Source of the DNA: Shimia sp965227725
GTDB taxonomy: Bacteria > Pseudomonadota > Alphaproteobacteria > Rhodobacterales > Rhodobacteraceae
NCBI RefSeq assembly: GCF_965227725.1
Contig: NZ_CBDDGH010000005.1
Coordinates: forward strand, 1,518,967-1,582,966
DNA length: 64,000 bases
Direction of reading: 5' to 3'
Of the stretch, positions 8,798-16,779 are shown piece by piece. How positions within the stretch are numbered: the first letter of the stretch is position 1; the number at the start of each line of letters is the position of its first letter. The notes under the pieces were generated by a model, which was given only the letters and a program-made list of their open reading frames with translations, was not told where the DNA came from and did not search any database. A program made the position numbers and the translations under genes.

Positions 8798-9151
8798 TCA
8801 GTAGTCGTCTTCAAACGCGTCCGGGAAAGAGGCCCGCGCCACGGCCTCATCAATCACCAAAAGCGCGTCATAGCTCTCCGGATCAAACGGATCGTCCACC
8901 GCGATCACCTCGCGCCCGAAAAGCCAGCTCAGACGCCCGGCATCCAGATTGCCGCGCTCAAAGGGCTGATCCCCAAAATGCTCCCAAAGCGCGGCCATAA
9001 AGGCCGTGTCCGCGCGCCGGTCAGCCGGTTTGCGGTCCTTGAAACGCTCTCTGCGGGTGATCGGGGTCACGCCGCGCGGGTTGGCGCGTCGAATTGTGAA
9101 TTGGAAATCTGAACCCGGAAGACGCCCGGGGAAGCCGCGATGCTTGATCAT
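8798..9151 (-). CDS. Conserved hypothetical protein
   Basis: A 117-residue soluble protein starting MIKHRGFPGRLPGSDFQFTI, basic in the first half (RRERFKDRKPADRRADT) and acidic at the end (DAFEDDY). No known domain is recognised. The start at 9151 has an AGGGAG ribosome site seven bases away; the longer frame to 9208 would begin inside the hairpin. The ribosome site is the 3' arm of a perfect eight-pair stem (9157-9179), see the separate entry. It is convergent with the porin gene and follows the small lipoprotein gene on the same strand. Confidence 0.75.
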   Translation of the reverse strand: MIKHRGFPGRLPGSDFQFTIRRANPRGVTPITRRERFKDRKPADRRADTAFMAALWEHFGDQPFERGNLDAGRLSWLFGREVIAVDDPFDPESYDALLVIDEAVARASFPDAFEDDY

Positions 9152-9156
9152 GCCAG

Positions 9157-9179
9157 CGCTCCCTTCTGCTGAGGGAGCG
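9157..9179 (-). promoter_or_regulatory. Hairpin that sequesters a ribosome-binding site
   Basis: On the minus strand CGCTCCCT and AGGGAGCG form eight contiguous pairs with a seven-base loop. The 3' arm is itself the AGGGAG ribosome site, seven bases before the ATG at 9151. This geometry would block initiation unless the stem opens. Confidence 0.55.
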
Positions 9180-9207
9180 GTATCCGCATCACCTGTTGTG
9201 TGGTGCA

Positions 9208-9227
9208 AGCAGGCCGCGCGGCCTGCT
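9208..9227 (-). terminator. Perfect 20-bp GC-rich palindrome after the small lipoprotein gene
   Basis: AGCAGGCC-GCGC-GGCCTGCT is self-complementary and lies about 33 nt downstream of the lipoprotein stop codon. It has no long T-run, so it may act as a weak terminator or an mRNA-stabilising stem. Confidence 0.5.
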
Positions 9228-9259
9228 CACGAGTCGTGCGAATCGAAAGGCTGTGCGCC

Positions 9260-9406
9260 TTACTTGTATTTGCCAGTGTAGGCTGGCTCGGTTGAGATCG
9301 GCTCTGGGTCAACCACAACGAACTCTTCAATTGGTTCGTCTTGGCCGCAGGCCGCCACGAGGGCCACAAGGCCAATCGCGAGGAATGACTTGATGCTCTT
9401 GGACAT
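9260..9406 (-). CDS. 48-residue lipoprotein
   Basis: Too short for routine gene calling but clearly coding: MSKSIKSFLAIGLVALVAAC is a textbook lipoprotein signal with lipobox VAAC (Cys20). It is followed by an acidic, proline-containing mature peptide (GQDEPIEEFVVVDPEPISTE) ending YTGKYK. GGAGAAACAG just upstream is a good ribosome site. The opposite strand and the other frame in this interval give only low-complexity shadows. The function is unknown; lipid anchoring in the envelope is inferred from the lipobox. Confidence 0.85.
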   Translation of the reverse strand: MSKSIKSFLAIGLVALVAACGQDEPIEEFVVVDPEPISTEPAYTGKYK

Positions 9407-9608
9407 CTGTTTCTCCACTTATCGTTTTCAGTATGGACAGGGCGTGTGCACCCTGCCTGCCTCACTGCCGCGGTGTTGCGACATGCGCGGAGATTATGGG
9501 ATTGCGTTGTGAAAAGATAGGGATAGCAGTCGGCGTTCATGCGATGTGGCCACTTTGCCGCAACGTCGCGCTGTGCCGCCAAATCCGCAACAATATCTAG
9601 TAGCGCCA

Positions 9609-10103
9609 TCAGAAGCCCTCCCAGATACAGGTGCCGTCTTGCACGCTGAAAGCTTCAAAATATTGCTGGGCGAGATGGGTCATCACGCCGAATTCTGTTT
9701 CTCTGTCCGCCATGGATATGATCACCTGATCGACTTTTTCTTCGGAAACCGCCAGATACGGCACCGCGACGCCGTTGCACAGGTGAAAGAAGTCCCCTTC
9801 GATCTCTGCAAAGGTCACCCCTTGCTGCATCACAGGCATGACATAGCGAAACCGCGCGACACGGCTGGTGTCCGCACGGGTCTCAAACAGCACTTCATGT
9901 AGGGAAACTGTGTTACCGGAGGGCACAGCTGGAGCCTCCTCCAAAACTCCAGCTGTGGCCGCTGCACCCAAAAGGGGCCCTCCAAATGCGGCAAAAACAA
10001 CGTGAGTCGCAGGCTTACACAGTTTTTTAACAAAAGCTCCAAAAAATGTGCGCAACGCGGAACTTTTTTTCACAATCCAAGGATTTGGGTGGAAATCAGT
10101 CAT
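9609..10103 (-). CDS. DUF6497 family protein
   Basis: A 164-residue protein with a positively charged N-terminus and one hydrophobic segment (residues about 33-53, ATHVVFAAFGGPLLGAAATA) that may be a signal anchor. The following domain (VPSGNTVSLHEVLFETRADT ... RFRYVMPVM ... DFFHLCN ... QVIISMADRETEFG ... CIWEGF) matches my memory of DUF6497 proteins of Rhodobacterales. Two cysteines (in FFHLCN and DGTCIW) may form a disulfide in the periplasm. Its start overlaps the stop of the preceding gene by 4 bp, so the two are translationally coupled. The role is unknown. Confidence 0.8.
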   Translation of the reverse strand: MTDFHPNPWIVKKSSALRTFFGAFVKKLCKPATHVVFAAFGGPLLGAAATAGVLEEAPAVPSGNTVSLHEVLFETRADTSRVARFRYVMPVMQQGVTFAEIEGDFFHLCNGVAVPYLAVSEEKVDQVIISMADRETEFGVMTHLAQQYFEAFSVQDGTCIWEGF

Positions 10104-10453
10104 GCCGCCACCCTTTTGTGTTGCGCATGGCGCAGCCAGCGCGCGCGGCGCTTGGGGCAGTTCAACACCTCAGAAATCTCGGCTTCCAGCTTTTCGCGCG
10201 CCACAGCACCGGCCACTGCGCCGCCAGCCTTAACCTGCAGCACGCCATCCACACGCGTCACCTGCACCACCGGCGCAAAGCCGCGCAGATCCTGCAGCGC
10301 CCGCCACATATCCTGACGCACCTGCTGGGCAATCCGCAGCCGACCGGCATCCGGCAGCGTGGTCTGCACCGCCAGATCCCAGCGCACAGGCACACGCCGC
10401 GCCACGGTCAGCCGGTCGCCCTCGCGCAGAATATGCCAGCGCGCCTTGCTCAT
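10100..10453 (-). CDS. Conserved hypothetical protein, middle of a three-gene overlap
   Basis: A 117-residue, arginine-rich protein (MSKARWHILREGDRLTVARR) without a signal peptide or membrane segment. A predicted alternating pattern (APVVQVTRVDGVLQVKAGG) and the basic C-terminus (NCPKRRARWLRHAQHKRVAA) are the main features; no known domain is recognised. It overlaps both neighbours by 4 bp (cupin upstream, DUF6497 downstream), so it is almost certainly expressed with them. Confidence 0.7.
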   Translation of the reverse strand: MSKARWHILREGDRLTVARRVPVRWDLAVQTTLPDAGRLRIAQQVRQDMWRALQDLRGFAPVVQVTRVDGVLQVKAGGAVAGAVAREKLEAEISEVLNCPKRRARWLRHAQHKRVAA

Positions 10454-10851
10454 GCGGGCGCCTCCTCATCAGAGGTATCAAACTCTGCTGGGCTGATGAT
10501 CTCGACCAGCTCCATATCGTCGCTATGACGCACTTCGCGATGTTTGATGCCCGGCGGCTGCAGCACACAGGAGCCTTCGCGCAGCACATGCTCGCCCTGC
10601 CCCTCATACTCAAACACCACCCAGCCCTTGGTCACATAGACCATCTGGAAATCCAGCTCATGGCTGTGCCAAGCCCCCGGGCTTTCCATCCCCGGCACCG
10701 CCCGAATGACATGCGCGCCAAACTTGCCTTGGGTGCCGTCCTTGATCCCCAGATCCCGATACTCAAAAAACGCCCGCAGCCCCTGCCCGACGAACTTTCC
10801 GTCATCGGCATGGGAAATGGTGAAAGCTTGGTTTTTCCAAAGTTCAGCCAT
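10450..10851 (-). CDS. Cupin-domain protein
   Basis: A 133-residue single-cupin protein. The metal-binding pattern can be followed: GAWHSHELDFQMVYVTKGWV (motif 1: His, His, Glu) and PPGIKHREVRHSDD (motif 2 His). Such small cupins bind a divalent metal and often act as isomerases or dioxygenase-like enzymes on small acids, but the substrate cannot be told here. It is the first gene of a 4-bp-overlapping trio with the 117-residue protein and DUF6497, and lies 84 nt downstream of pccB on the same strand, so all may be transcribed from the pccB promoter. Confidence 0.85.
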   Translation of the reverse strand: MAELWKNQAFTISHADDGKFVGQGLRAFFEYRDLGIKDGTQGKFGAHVIRAVPGMESPGAWHSHELDFQMVYVTKGWVVFEYEGQGEHVLREGSCVLQPPGIKHREVRHSDDMELVEIISPAEFDTSDEEAPA

Positions 10852-10935
10852 TGCGGTGCGTTTCTCTTGATAAAGGGGATCGCGCCGCCCAAGCCGGACG
10901 GGCGCGGCCCGCCGCTTGCGCGACGGGCATTTTCA

Positions 10936-12468
10936 TCACAACGGAATGTTGTCGTGCTTTTTCCAAGGGTTCTTCTGCTGCTTGTTGCGTAGCGCAGCGA
11001 AGGCCCGGCTCACGCGTTTGCGTGTGCTCTGCGGCATGATCACCTCGTCGATAAAGCCACGCTCTGCGGCCACAAACGGGGTCGCAAACCGGTCTTCATA
11101 ATCCTTGGTGTGCGCCGCGATCTTCTCCGGGTCATTCAGATCCGCACGGTGGATGATCTCGGTGGCACCTTTCGCGCCCATCACCGCGATTTCCGCTGTG
11201 GGCCAGGCGTAGTTGAAATCGCCGCGCAGGTGCTTGGAGGACATCACGTCATAAGCACCGCCATAAGCCTTACGGGTGATCACGGTCACCTTCGGCACGG
11301 TCGCTTCACCATAAGCAAACAACAGCTTTGCACCGTGTTTGATCACGCCGCCATATTCCTGTGTGGTGCCCGGCAGGAAGCCCGGCACGTCCACCAGCGT
11401 CAGGATCGGAATTTCAAAACAGTCACAGAAGCGCACAAACCGTGCGGCCTTGCGGGAGCTGTCGATGTCCAGACAGCCCGCCAGCACCATCGGCTGGTTG
11501 GCCACCACGCCCACAGTCTGGCCTTCCAGACGCATGAAACCGGTGATGATGTTCTTGGCGTAGTCTTCCTGGATCTCGTAGAAATCGCCCTCATCCGCCA
11601 CCTTATGGATCAGCTCTTTCATGTCATAAGGCGTGTTCGGATTGTCCGGGATCAGCGTATCAAGGCTTTTCTCGATCCGGCCCGGCTCGTCAAAGAACGG
11701 GCGCACTGGTGGCTTTTCGCGGTTGTTGAGCGGCAGGAAGTCGACCAGACGGCGCACTTCGGCGAGCGCCTCCACGTCGTTCTCAAACGCACCATCCGCA
11801 ACAGAGGATTTCTTGGTGTGGGTGCTTGCGCCCCCCAGCTCTTCTGCGGTCACAACCTCATTGGTCACGGTTTTCACCACATCGGGGCCGGTCACAAACA
11901 TATAAGAGGTGTCTTTGACCATGAAGATGAAGTCGGTCATCGCAGGTGAGTACACCGCACCACCGGCACAGGGGCCCATGATCACGCTGATCTGTGGCAC
12001 CACACCGGAGGCCATCACATTGCGCTGGAACACCTCGGCATAGCCCGCCAGAGAGTCCACCCCCTCCTGAATACGCGCCCCGCCGGAATCGTTCAGACCA
12101 ATGATCGGCGCGCCGTTCTGCACCGCCATGTCCTGAATTTTGCAGATCTTCTGCGCGTGGGTTTCAGACAGCGAGCCGCCAAACACTGTGAAGTCCTGAG
12201 AGAACACATAGACCATACGGCCGTTGATGGTGCCCCAGCCGGTGATCACACCGTCGCCTGCGGGCTTGTCCTTCTCCATGCCGAACTCGGTGCAGCGATG
12301 GGTTTTGAACATGTCAAACTCTTCAAAGCTGTCTTCATCCAGCAGAAGCTCGATCCGTTCCCGCGCGGTCAACTTGCCCTTGGCGTGCTGACTGTCGATC
12401 CGGCGCTGACCGCCGCCAAGGCGTGCAACCTCACGACGCTCTTCCAATTGCTGCAAAATATCTTTCAT
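10936..12468 (-). CDS. pccB: Propionyl-CoA carboxylase beta (carboxyltransferase) subunit
   Basis: The 510-residue carboxyltransferase moves CO2 from carboxybiotin on PccA to propionyl-CoA. The N-terminal half has the acyl-CoA oxyanion segment (SGGARIQEGVDSLAGYAEVF) and the GPCAGGAVYSPAMTDF loop. The C-terminal half has DVPGFLPGTTQEYGGVIKHG and the RKAYGGAYDVM motif. Length and end (KHDNIPL) are typical for PccB. The upstream region (12469-12717, shared with a divergent MFS exporter) carries paired TTTGC boxes like those bound by PccR, encoded 1.6 kb away. Confidence 0.98.
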   Translation of the reverse strand: MKDILQQLEERREVARLGGGQRRIDSQHAKGKLTARERIELLLDEDSFEEFDMFKTHRCTEFGMEKDKPAGDGVITGWGTINGRMVYVFSQDFTVFGGSLSETHAQKICKIQDMAVQNGAPIIGLNDSGGARIQEGVDSLAGYAEVFQRNVMASGVVPQISVIMGPCAGGAVYSPAMTDFIFMVKDTSYMFVTGPDVVKTVTNEVVTAEELGGASTHTKKSSVADGAFENDVEALAEVRRLVDFLPLNNREKPPVRPFFDEPGRIEKSLDTLIPDNPNTPYDMKELIHKVADEGDFYEIQEDYAKNIITGFMRLEGQTVGVVANQPMVLAGCLDIDSSRKAARFVRFCDCFEIPILTLVDVPGFLPGTTQEYGGVIKHGAKLLFAYGEATVPKVTVITRKAYGGAYDVMSSKHLRGDFNYAWPTAEIAVMGAKGATEIIHRADLNDPEKIAAHTKDYEDRFATPFVAAERGFIDEVIMPQSTRKRVSRAFAALRNKQQKNPWKKHDNIPL

Positions 12469-12604
12469 GGCAGTCCCTCATGATCTCTCTTGCGCACCAC
12501 CCCGACTGCTTGGCTTTTGCCGCCAGACCACCGGAAAACACAGGCGCACACCTCGGTTGAACGATACCATAAGAAGGACATGCCCGCGGCAAAAGCTTTA
12601 TTCG

Positions 12605-12660
12605 GCAAATTTGCAAATCAGATGAAACTCCAAGGGTGCGAATTGCAAATCCGCAAATCC
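12605..12660 (-). promoter_or_regulatory. Paired TTTGC boxes upstream of pccB, candidate PccR sites
   Basis: GCAAATTTGCAAAT (12605-12618) and TTGCAAATCCGCAAATCC (12643-12660) both contain TTTGC/GCAAA repeats when read on the minus strand. They lie 140-190 nt upstream of pccB. As I recall, R. sphaeroides PccR recognises a TTTGCAAA-N4-TTTGCAAA box; spacing here is not identical, so this is a candidate. Confidence 0.6.
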
Positions 12661-12717
12661 TTCACATCTGAAATTTCTTCATGGACATTGAAAGGGTGCC
12701 CCCCTACCTCTTAGCCC

Positions 12718-13932
12718 ATGAACAGCCAGACCCGCGGCACTTTTCTGGACCGCACCACGCCACCACACATCATCACCTTGATCCTGCTGGCAGGCGTCTC
12801 TGCGCTGTGCATGAACATCTTCCTGCCAAGCCTACCCTCCATGGCGACCTATTACGGCACGGATTATGCGGTGATGCAGCTATCCATCGCGGTCTATCTC
12901 GCGGTGAACGGCGTGCTGCAGATTGTGGTTGGGCCGATCTCGGACAAGTTTGGCCGCCGCCCGGTGATCCTCTGCGGCATGGTGATCTTTCTGCTGGCCA
13001 CTTTGGGCTGCATCTTTGCCCCCAATGCCGCCACCTTCCTGACCTTCCGCATGCTTCAGGCGGCGGTGGTTGTCGCCATGGTGCTGACCCGCGCCGTGGT
13101 GCGCGATATGGTCTCCACCGATGAGGCCGCCTCCATGATCGGCTATGTCACCATGGGCATGACCGTGGTGCCCATGCTTGGCCCCGCCCTAGGTGGCGTG
13201 CTGGATGCGGCCTTTGGCTGGCAAGCCAGCTTCTGGATGCTCTTTCTTGTGGGGCTTGCGATCTTCTGGCTGGCCTACCGCGATCTGGGCGAAACCAAAT
13301 CCGCCAGCGGTCTCAGCCTTGGAGAACAGGTCCGCCAATATCCCGAGCTGCTGACCAGCCCGCGCTTCTGGGGCTACTCGCTGGCCAACGGCTTCACCTC
13401 CGGCGCCTTCTTTGCCTACCTCGGCGGCGCACCTTATGTGGCCACCGAACTTTTTGGCATGACCTCCTCGCAGATGGGCATCTATTTCGGCGCGCCCGCA
13501 GTGGGCTATTTCATCGGCAACTTCCTGGCAGGCCGCTACTCCGCGCGCATCGGCGTGAACCGCATGGTTATGGCGGGCTGCCTGATCTGCGGCCTTGGCA
13601 TCGCCACCTCGCTGTCGATCTTCTACATGGGTTTTGGCTCCGCCGAGGTGTTCTTTGGCTTCATGAGCTTTGTCGGCATCGGCAATGGGCTTGCCATCCC
13701 CAACGCCACCGCAGGTGCTTTGTCCGTGCGCCCGCAGCTGGCAGGCACCGCCTCCGGCCTCACCGGTGCAATCATGATTGGCGGCGGCGCGGCACTCTCG
13801 GCGCTGGCAGGCACGCTGCTGACACCGGAAACCGGCGCCTTCCCCCTGCTCTGGCTGATGGTGGCCACCGCAGGCTGCGCGGTGCTGGCCATCGCCCTTG
13901 TGATGCTGCGAGAAAAGCAACTGCGCCTCTAA
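12718..13932 (+). CDS. Bcr/CflA-type multidrug efflux MFS transporter
   Basis: A 404-residue inner-membrane protein with twelve predicted transmembrane helices. The MFS signature between helices 2 and 3 is intact (GPISDKFGRRPVILCG), and the helix-4/5 region LTRAVVRDMVSTDEAASMIG fits the DHA1 Bcr/CflA drug:H+ antiporter group. Substrates of this group include bicyclomycin, sulfonamides and chloramphenicol; the native substrate here is unknown. It is divergent from pccB and reads toward pccR. The interval to pccR (134 nt) carries the pccR boxes, so co-regulation by PccR through the shared pccB promoter is possible. Confidence 0.92.
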   Translation: MNSQTRGTFLDRTTPPHIITLILLAGVSALCMNIFLPSLPSMATYYGTDYAVMQLSIAVYLAVNGVLQIVVGPISDKFGRRPVILCGMVIFLLATLGCIFAPNAATFLTFRMLQAAVVVAMVLTRAVVRDMVSTDEAASMIGYVTMGMTVVPMLGPALGGVLDAAFGWQASFWMLFLVGLAIFWLAYRDLGETKSASGLSLGEQVRQYPELLTSPRFWGYSLANGFTSGAFFAYLGGAPYVATELFGMTSSQMGIYFGAPAVGYFIGNFLAGRYSARIGVNRMVMAGCLICGLGIATSLSIFYMGFGSAEVFFGFMSFVGIGNGLAIPNATAGALSVRPQLAGTASGLTGAIMIGGGAALSALAGTLLTPETGAFPLLWLMVATAGCAVLAIALVMLREKQLRL

Positions 13933-14010
13933 CCCCCCCGCCGCACATCTTCGCTTCAAACCTGCACCGCCCCATCGTCGCACCTTGCAAAATCCCGCTG
14001 GCGCAGCGAG

Positions 14011-14042
14011 ATTTGCAAAGCTATCTTTGCAGCTATGCAAAC
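14011..14042 (+). promoter_or_regulatory. TTTGCAAA repeats just upstream of pccR, candidate autoregulatory site
   Basis: TTTGCAAA (14012-14019), TTTGCAGC (14026-14033) and TATGCAAA (14034-14041) follow one another 25-55 nt before the GTG start of pccR; a further TTGCAAAA lies at 13985-13992. The resemblance to the pccB boxes supports recognition by the same protein. Confidence 0.65.
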
Positions 14043-14065
14043 CGGGGGACCACGGGAGGACCACT

Positions 14066-15466
14066 GTGCCAACGCAAAAGCTCTACGCAGGCGCAAAGCT
14101 ACGCGAAATCCGCACGCGGCTGACGCTCACACAAAAGGACTTCGCCCAGAAACTCGGCGTCTCCCTGCCCTATCTGAACCAGATGGAAAACAACAACCGC
14201 CCAGTCTCCACCACGGTTGTGCTCGCCCTCGCCCAAGAATTCGGGCTGGACGTGACAGAGCTCAGCACCGGAGACAGCGAGCGCCTTGTCTCTGACATGC
14301 GCGAAGCGCTGGCGGATCCGGTCCTTGCCGAAACCTCCGCCCCGCTGGCCGATCTGCGCCTCGCCGCCTCCAACGCCCCCGCGCTGGCCCGCGCCTTTCT
14401 GGAGCTGCACCGCGCTTACCGGCAGACCCATGAACGCCTTGCCTCCCTGGACGAAGCGCTCGGACGTCAGGACGTGCAGATGCAGTCGAGCCCCTGGGAC
14501 GAGGTCCGCGACTTCTTCCACTACTGTGACAACTACATCGACGCGGTGGACCACGCCGCCGAGCGCTTTGCCCAACAGGCGGTCGAACACGGCGGCGTCC
14601 GCGCCGCCGCCCTTGCCGCGCTGCGGGAGGCTGGCATCGCCGTGTCCTTCACCGATGTCGATCACCTGCGCGCCTTTGATGCGGACACCCAGCGCCTGCA
14701 AATCTCACGCTACGCCCAGCCTGAAACCCAGACCTTCCAGCTTCTGTTGCAGGTCGCCCTGCTCCAGCACGGCACATTGCTTGAAGCCACGCTGGATTTC
14801 GCCCGCTTCCAAAGCGACGCCGCCCGCTCCATCGCCAAGATCGGCCTTGCCAACTATTTCGCGGGTGCAGCCCTCATGCCCTACGGCACTTTCTTGGAGG
14901 CCGCGCGCGACACACGCCACGATCTGGAACTGCTGGCCAACCGCTTTGGCGCTTCCATCGAACAGATCGCCCACCGGCTTTCCACCCTGCAGCGCCCCGG
15001 CAACAAAGGCATCCCCTTCTTCTTTGTGCGCGTGGATCAGGCCGGCACCATCACCAAGCGCCACTCCGCAACCCGCCTGCAGTTTGCCCGCTTCGGCGGC
15101 GCTTGCCCGCTCTGGAACGTCCACCGCGCCTTTGAGACCCCCGGCCACTTCCTGCGCCAGCTCGCCGAGACACCAGACGGCGTGCGCTATATTTCCCTCG
15201 CGCGGGATGTCTCCAAATCCGGTGGACACTTCGGCGCGCCCGTGCGCCGCTACGCCATCGCGCTTGGATGCGAGATCCGCCACGCCGACGCGCTGGTCTA
15301 TGCCGACCATATGGAGCTCGACAACCCGCAGGCCTTTGAACCGATCGGCATCTCCTGTCGGATTTGTGAACGCACACACTGCCATCAGCGCTCTGTGCCG
15401 CCGCTGGAGCGCCGCCTGACGATTGACGAGAACCGCCGCGATGTGCTCCCCTACGACGTGGGCTGA
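14066..15466 (+). CDS. pccR: Short-chain fatty acyl-CoA regulator PccR (XRE-type HTH plus acyl-sensing domain)
   Basis: A 466-residue regulator of the ScfR family (PccR/RamB/PrpR-like). Residues about 5-60 form an XRE helix-turn-helix (LREIRTRLTLTQKDFAQKLG VSLPYLNQMENN). The central part contains the DUF955-like IrrE-type remnant, and the C-terminal domain ends with a conserved cysteine cluster (ISCRICERTHCHQR). I start at GTG 14066 because GGGAGGA sits at 14054-14060; the longer ATG frame from 13985 would read through the operator. In R. sphaeroides PccR activates propionyl-CoA carboxylase genes in response to propionyl-CoA; proximity to pccA/pccB and shared upstream boxes support the same job here. 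Confidence 0.92.
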   Translation: MPTQKLYAGAKLREIRTRLTLTQKDFAQKLGVSLPYLNQMENNNRPVSTTVVLALAQEFGLDVTELSTGDSERLVSDMREALADPVLAETSAPLADLRLAASNAPALARAFLELHRAYRQTHERLASLDEALGRQDVQMQSSPWDEVRDFFHYCDNYIDAVDHAAERFAQQAVEHGGVRAAALAALREAGIAVSFTDVDHLRAFDADTQRLQISRYAQPETQTFQLLLQVALLQHGTLLEATLDFARFQSDAARSIAKIGLANYFAGAALMPYGTFLEAARDTRHDLELLANRFGASIEQIAHRLSTLQRPGNKGIPFFFVRVDQAGTITKRHSATRLQFARFGGACPLWNVHRAFETPGHFLRQLAETPDGVRYISLARDVSKSGGHFGAPVRRYAIALGCEIRHADALVYADHMELDNPQAFEPIGISCRICERTHCHQRSVPPLERRLTIDENRRDVLPYDVG

Positions 15467-15621
15467 CCAAAGGCGCGGCCCCAAACCCGCCGCATCGCTC
15501 ACCAAAGCGTGAGCCATGTTGCACCCCAAGGGGGCGAACCATCCCCCTGTGAGCCACACGCGCTGCGTGCGCATCACACAACCCTCTGAAATGGTTATAT
15601 TTCCCAAAACTCGCGCCCTGT

Positions 15622-15636
15622 TTGAAAATTGTTCAA
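15622..15636. promoter_or_regulatory. Small inverted repeat upstream of the beta-barrel gene
   Basis: TTGAA-AATTG-TTCAA is an inverted repeat with five-base arms, about 110 nt before the outer-membrane protein start. The 281-nt interval otherwise shows no gene. Whether it is an operator is unknown. Confidence 0.3.
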
Positions 15637-15747
15637 TGGCGCGGTCACACATTTTCTTTTGCGCTTGTGAAATGACAGTTGCCCCCGCGCTGTGCAGCTT
15701 GGCCCCACGACACAACAACACGATTAGCAAGACAAAGGGCCAGTCTC

Positions 15748-16422
15748 ATGTTCACCCGCTCTCTCCTCGGCGCAGCGCTGCTCGCCTCCACAACACTCGC
15801 AGCTCCAGCCTTCGCCAACGATTGGTATGTGCAGGGCTCCCTCGGCTACTCCTTCGCGGATGACGCCAACCACTCCGGCATCATCGGCGGCGGCACCCAG
15901 AATGTGCGCTCCGATCTTGACGATGATCTGGCAGTCGGCATCGCAGTGGGCCGCGGTATCACCAGCTTTGGAAACGGCCTTTCCCTGCGCGGCGAAGTCG
16001 AACTCTCCTACCGCTCCAACGATATCACCGCCGTAGACTTCAGCGGCAACGGTGCCGGTGCAGAAGCCAACCCGGATGGCGACATCTCCGCCACCTACCT
16101 GCTCGGCAACCTGATCGTTGACGTGGAAACCAGCTCCAAATTCACCCCGTACTTTGGTGCCGGTGTGGGTGTTGGCTTCTTTGATCAGGACATCTCTTAC
16201 GGCAACGGCGTGACCATCCGCGGCGACGACGAAGTCTTCACCGCCCAGCTGATCGCAGGCACGTCCTATGACATCAACGATCAGGTCGCCCTGTTTGGTG
16301 ATGTGCGCTACACCCGCGGCTTTGACGTCACAGGCACCCGCACCTCCCCGGGTGGCACCGCCAGCGTGTCTGACGACCTGTCCAACACCTCCGTGAACCT
16401 GGGTGTGCGCTTCAAGTTCTAA
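15748..16422 (+). CDS. Outer-membrane beta-barrel protein (OmpA-like/Omp25 type, no peptidoglycan domain)
   Basis: A 224-residue protein with a signal peptide (MFTRSLLGAALLASTTLAAP, cleavage after AFA) and an eight-stranded barrel pattern: DWYVQGSLGYSFADD at the start, TSSKFTPYFGAGVGVGF in the middle, and VNLGVRFKF with terminal Phe at the end. The start at 15748 follows AAAGG at 15735-15739; the frame can be extended to 15679 but without a ribosome site. The family includes the surface proteins of alphaproteobacteria such as Omp25/Omp31; the role is structural or in envelope stability. A strong hairpin terminator follows. Confidence 0.88.
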   Translation: MFTRSLLGAALLASTTLAAPAFANDWYVQGSLGYSFADDANHSGIIGGGTQNVRSDLDDDLAVGIAVGRGITSFGNGLSLRGEVELSYRSNDITAVDFSGNGAGAEANPDGDISATYLLGNLIVDVETSSKFTPYFGAGVGVGFFDQDISYGNGVTIRGDDEVFTAQLIAGTSYDINDQVALFGDVRYTRGFDVTGTRTSPGGTASVSDDLSNTSVNLGVRFKF

Positions 16423-16442
16423 GGCAAGCACCTTGTTCACAG

Positions 16443-16478
16443 TGTTTCATGAAATGCGCCCTAATATGTCATGAAACA
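16443..16478. repeat. Ten-base perfect inverted repeat downstream of the barrel gene
   Basis: TGTTTCATGA (16443-16452) and TCATGAAACA (16469-16478) are exact reverse complements separated by 16 bases. The pair lies between the stop codon of the barrel gene and the GC-rich terminator. It is AT-rich and could be a protein-binding site or an mRNA 3' structure. Confidence 0.55.
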
Positions 16479-16483
16479 CGGAT

Positions 16484-16523
16484 ACGCTCCGCCCGAGTCC
16501 CCTCCGGCGGAGCGTAGCTTTTT
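16484..16523. terminator. Rho-independent terminator between convergent genes
   Basis: ACGCTCCGCC and GGCGGAGCGT form a perfect ten-pair stem with a 12-base loop, followed by AGCTTTTT. It ends the plus-strand outer-membrane gene; the facing gene (16540-16779, minus) may share it. Confidence 0.85.
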
Positions 16524-16539
16524 AAGCGATGGCCAAAGC

Positions 16540-16779
16540 TCAGTTGGCTTTCAGATAGGCGTAAATCTCATCTTTCAGCGCACCGCGACGCTTGCGCAGA
16601 TCCACTTCGGCCAGCTCTTCGCGCGGTGCCACGTTGGTTTCTGCAGTGTGCACCTTGCGGTTGATCTCATGATAGTCCGCCGCGAGCTTTGCAAAATGCT
16701 TGTCGCTCACTTTCAGCGCACTCATTTTCTCTGCAAATTCAGGGAATTCTTCGGCCAGCTCATGTGGGGTGTTAGACAT
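16540..16779 (-). CDS. YdcH/DUF465 family small protein
   Basis: A 79-residue helical protein (MSNTPHELAEEFPEFAEKMS ... LKVSDKHFAKLAADYHEINR) matching the DUF465/YdcH family, which is made of two antiparallel helices with the pattern H..L..EYHELN. The role is unknown. GGAGCGAACAG precedes the ATG. The gene stands alone between a terminator and betA. Confidence 0.9.
   Translation of the reverse strand: MSNTPHELAEEFPEFAEKMSALKVSDKHFAKLAADYHEINRKVHTAETNVAPREELAEVDLRKRRGALKDEIYAYLKAN

Noticed and set aside
6564..8798. Open frame of 744 codons on the minus strand
   Set aside because: Shadow of the porin and intergenic sequence; the porin reading has signal peptide, barrel pattern and a ribosome site.
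9148..9609. Minus-strand frame of 153 codons over the small lipoprotein
   Set aside because: Low-complexity in this frame; the adjacent phase gives a clear lipoprotein with ribosome site and lipobox.
13189..14064. Minus-strand frame opposite the MFS transporter
   Set aside because: No family resemblance, Gly/Ala/His-rich; the plus strand has the MFS signature.
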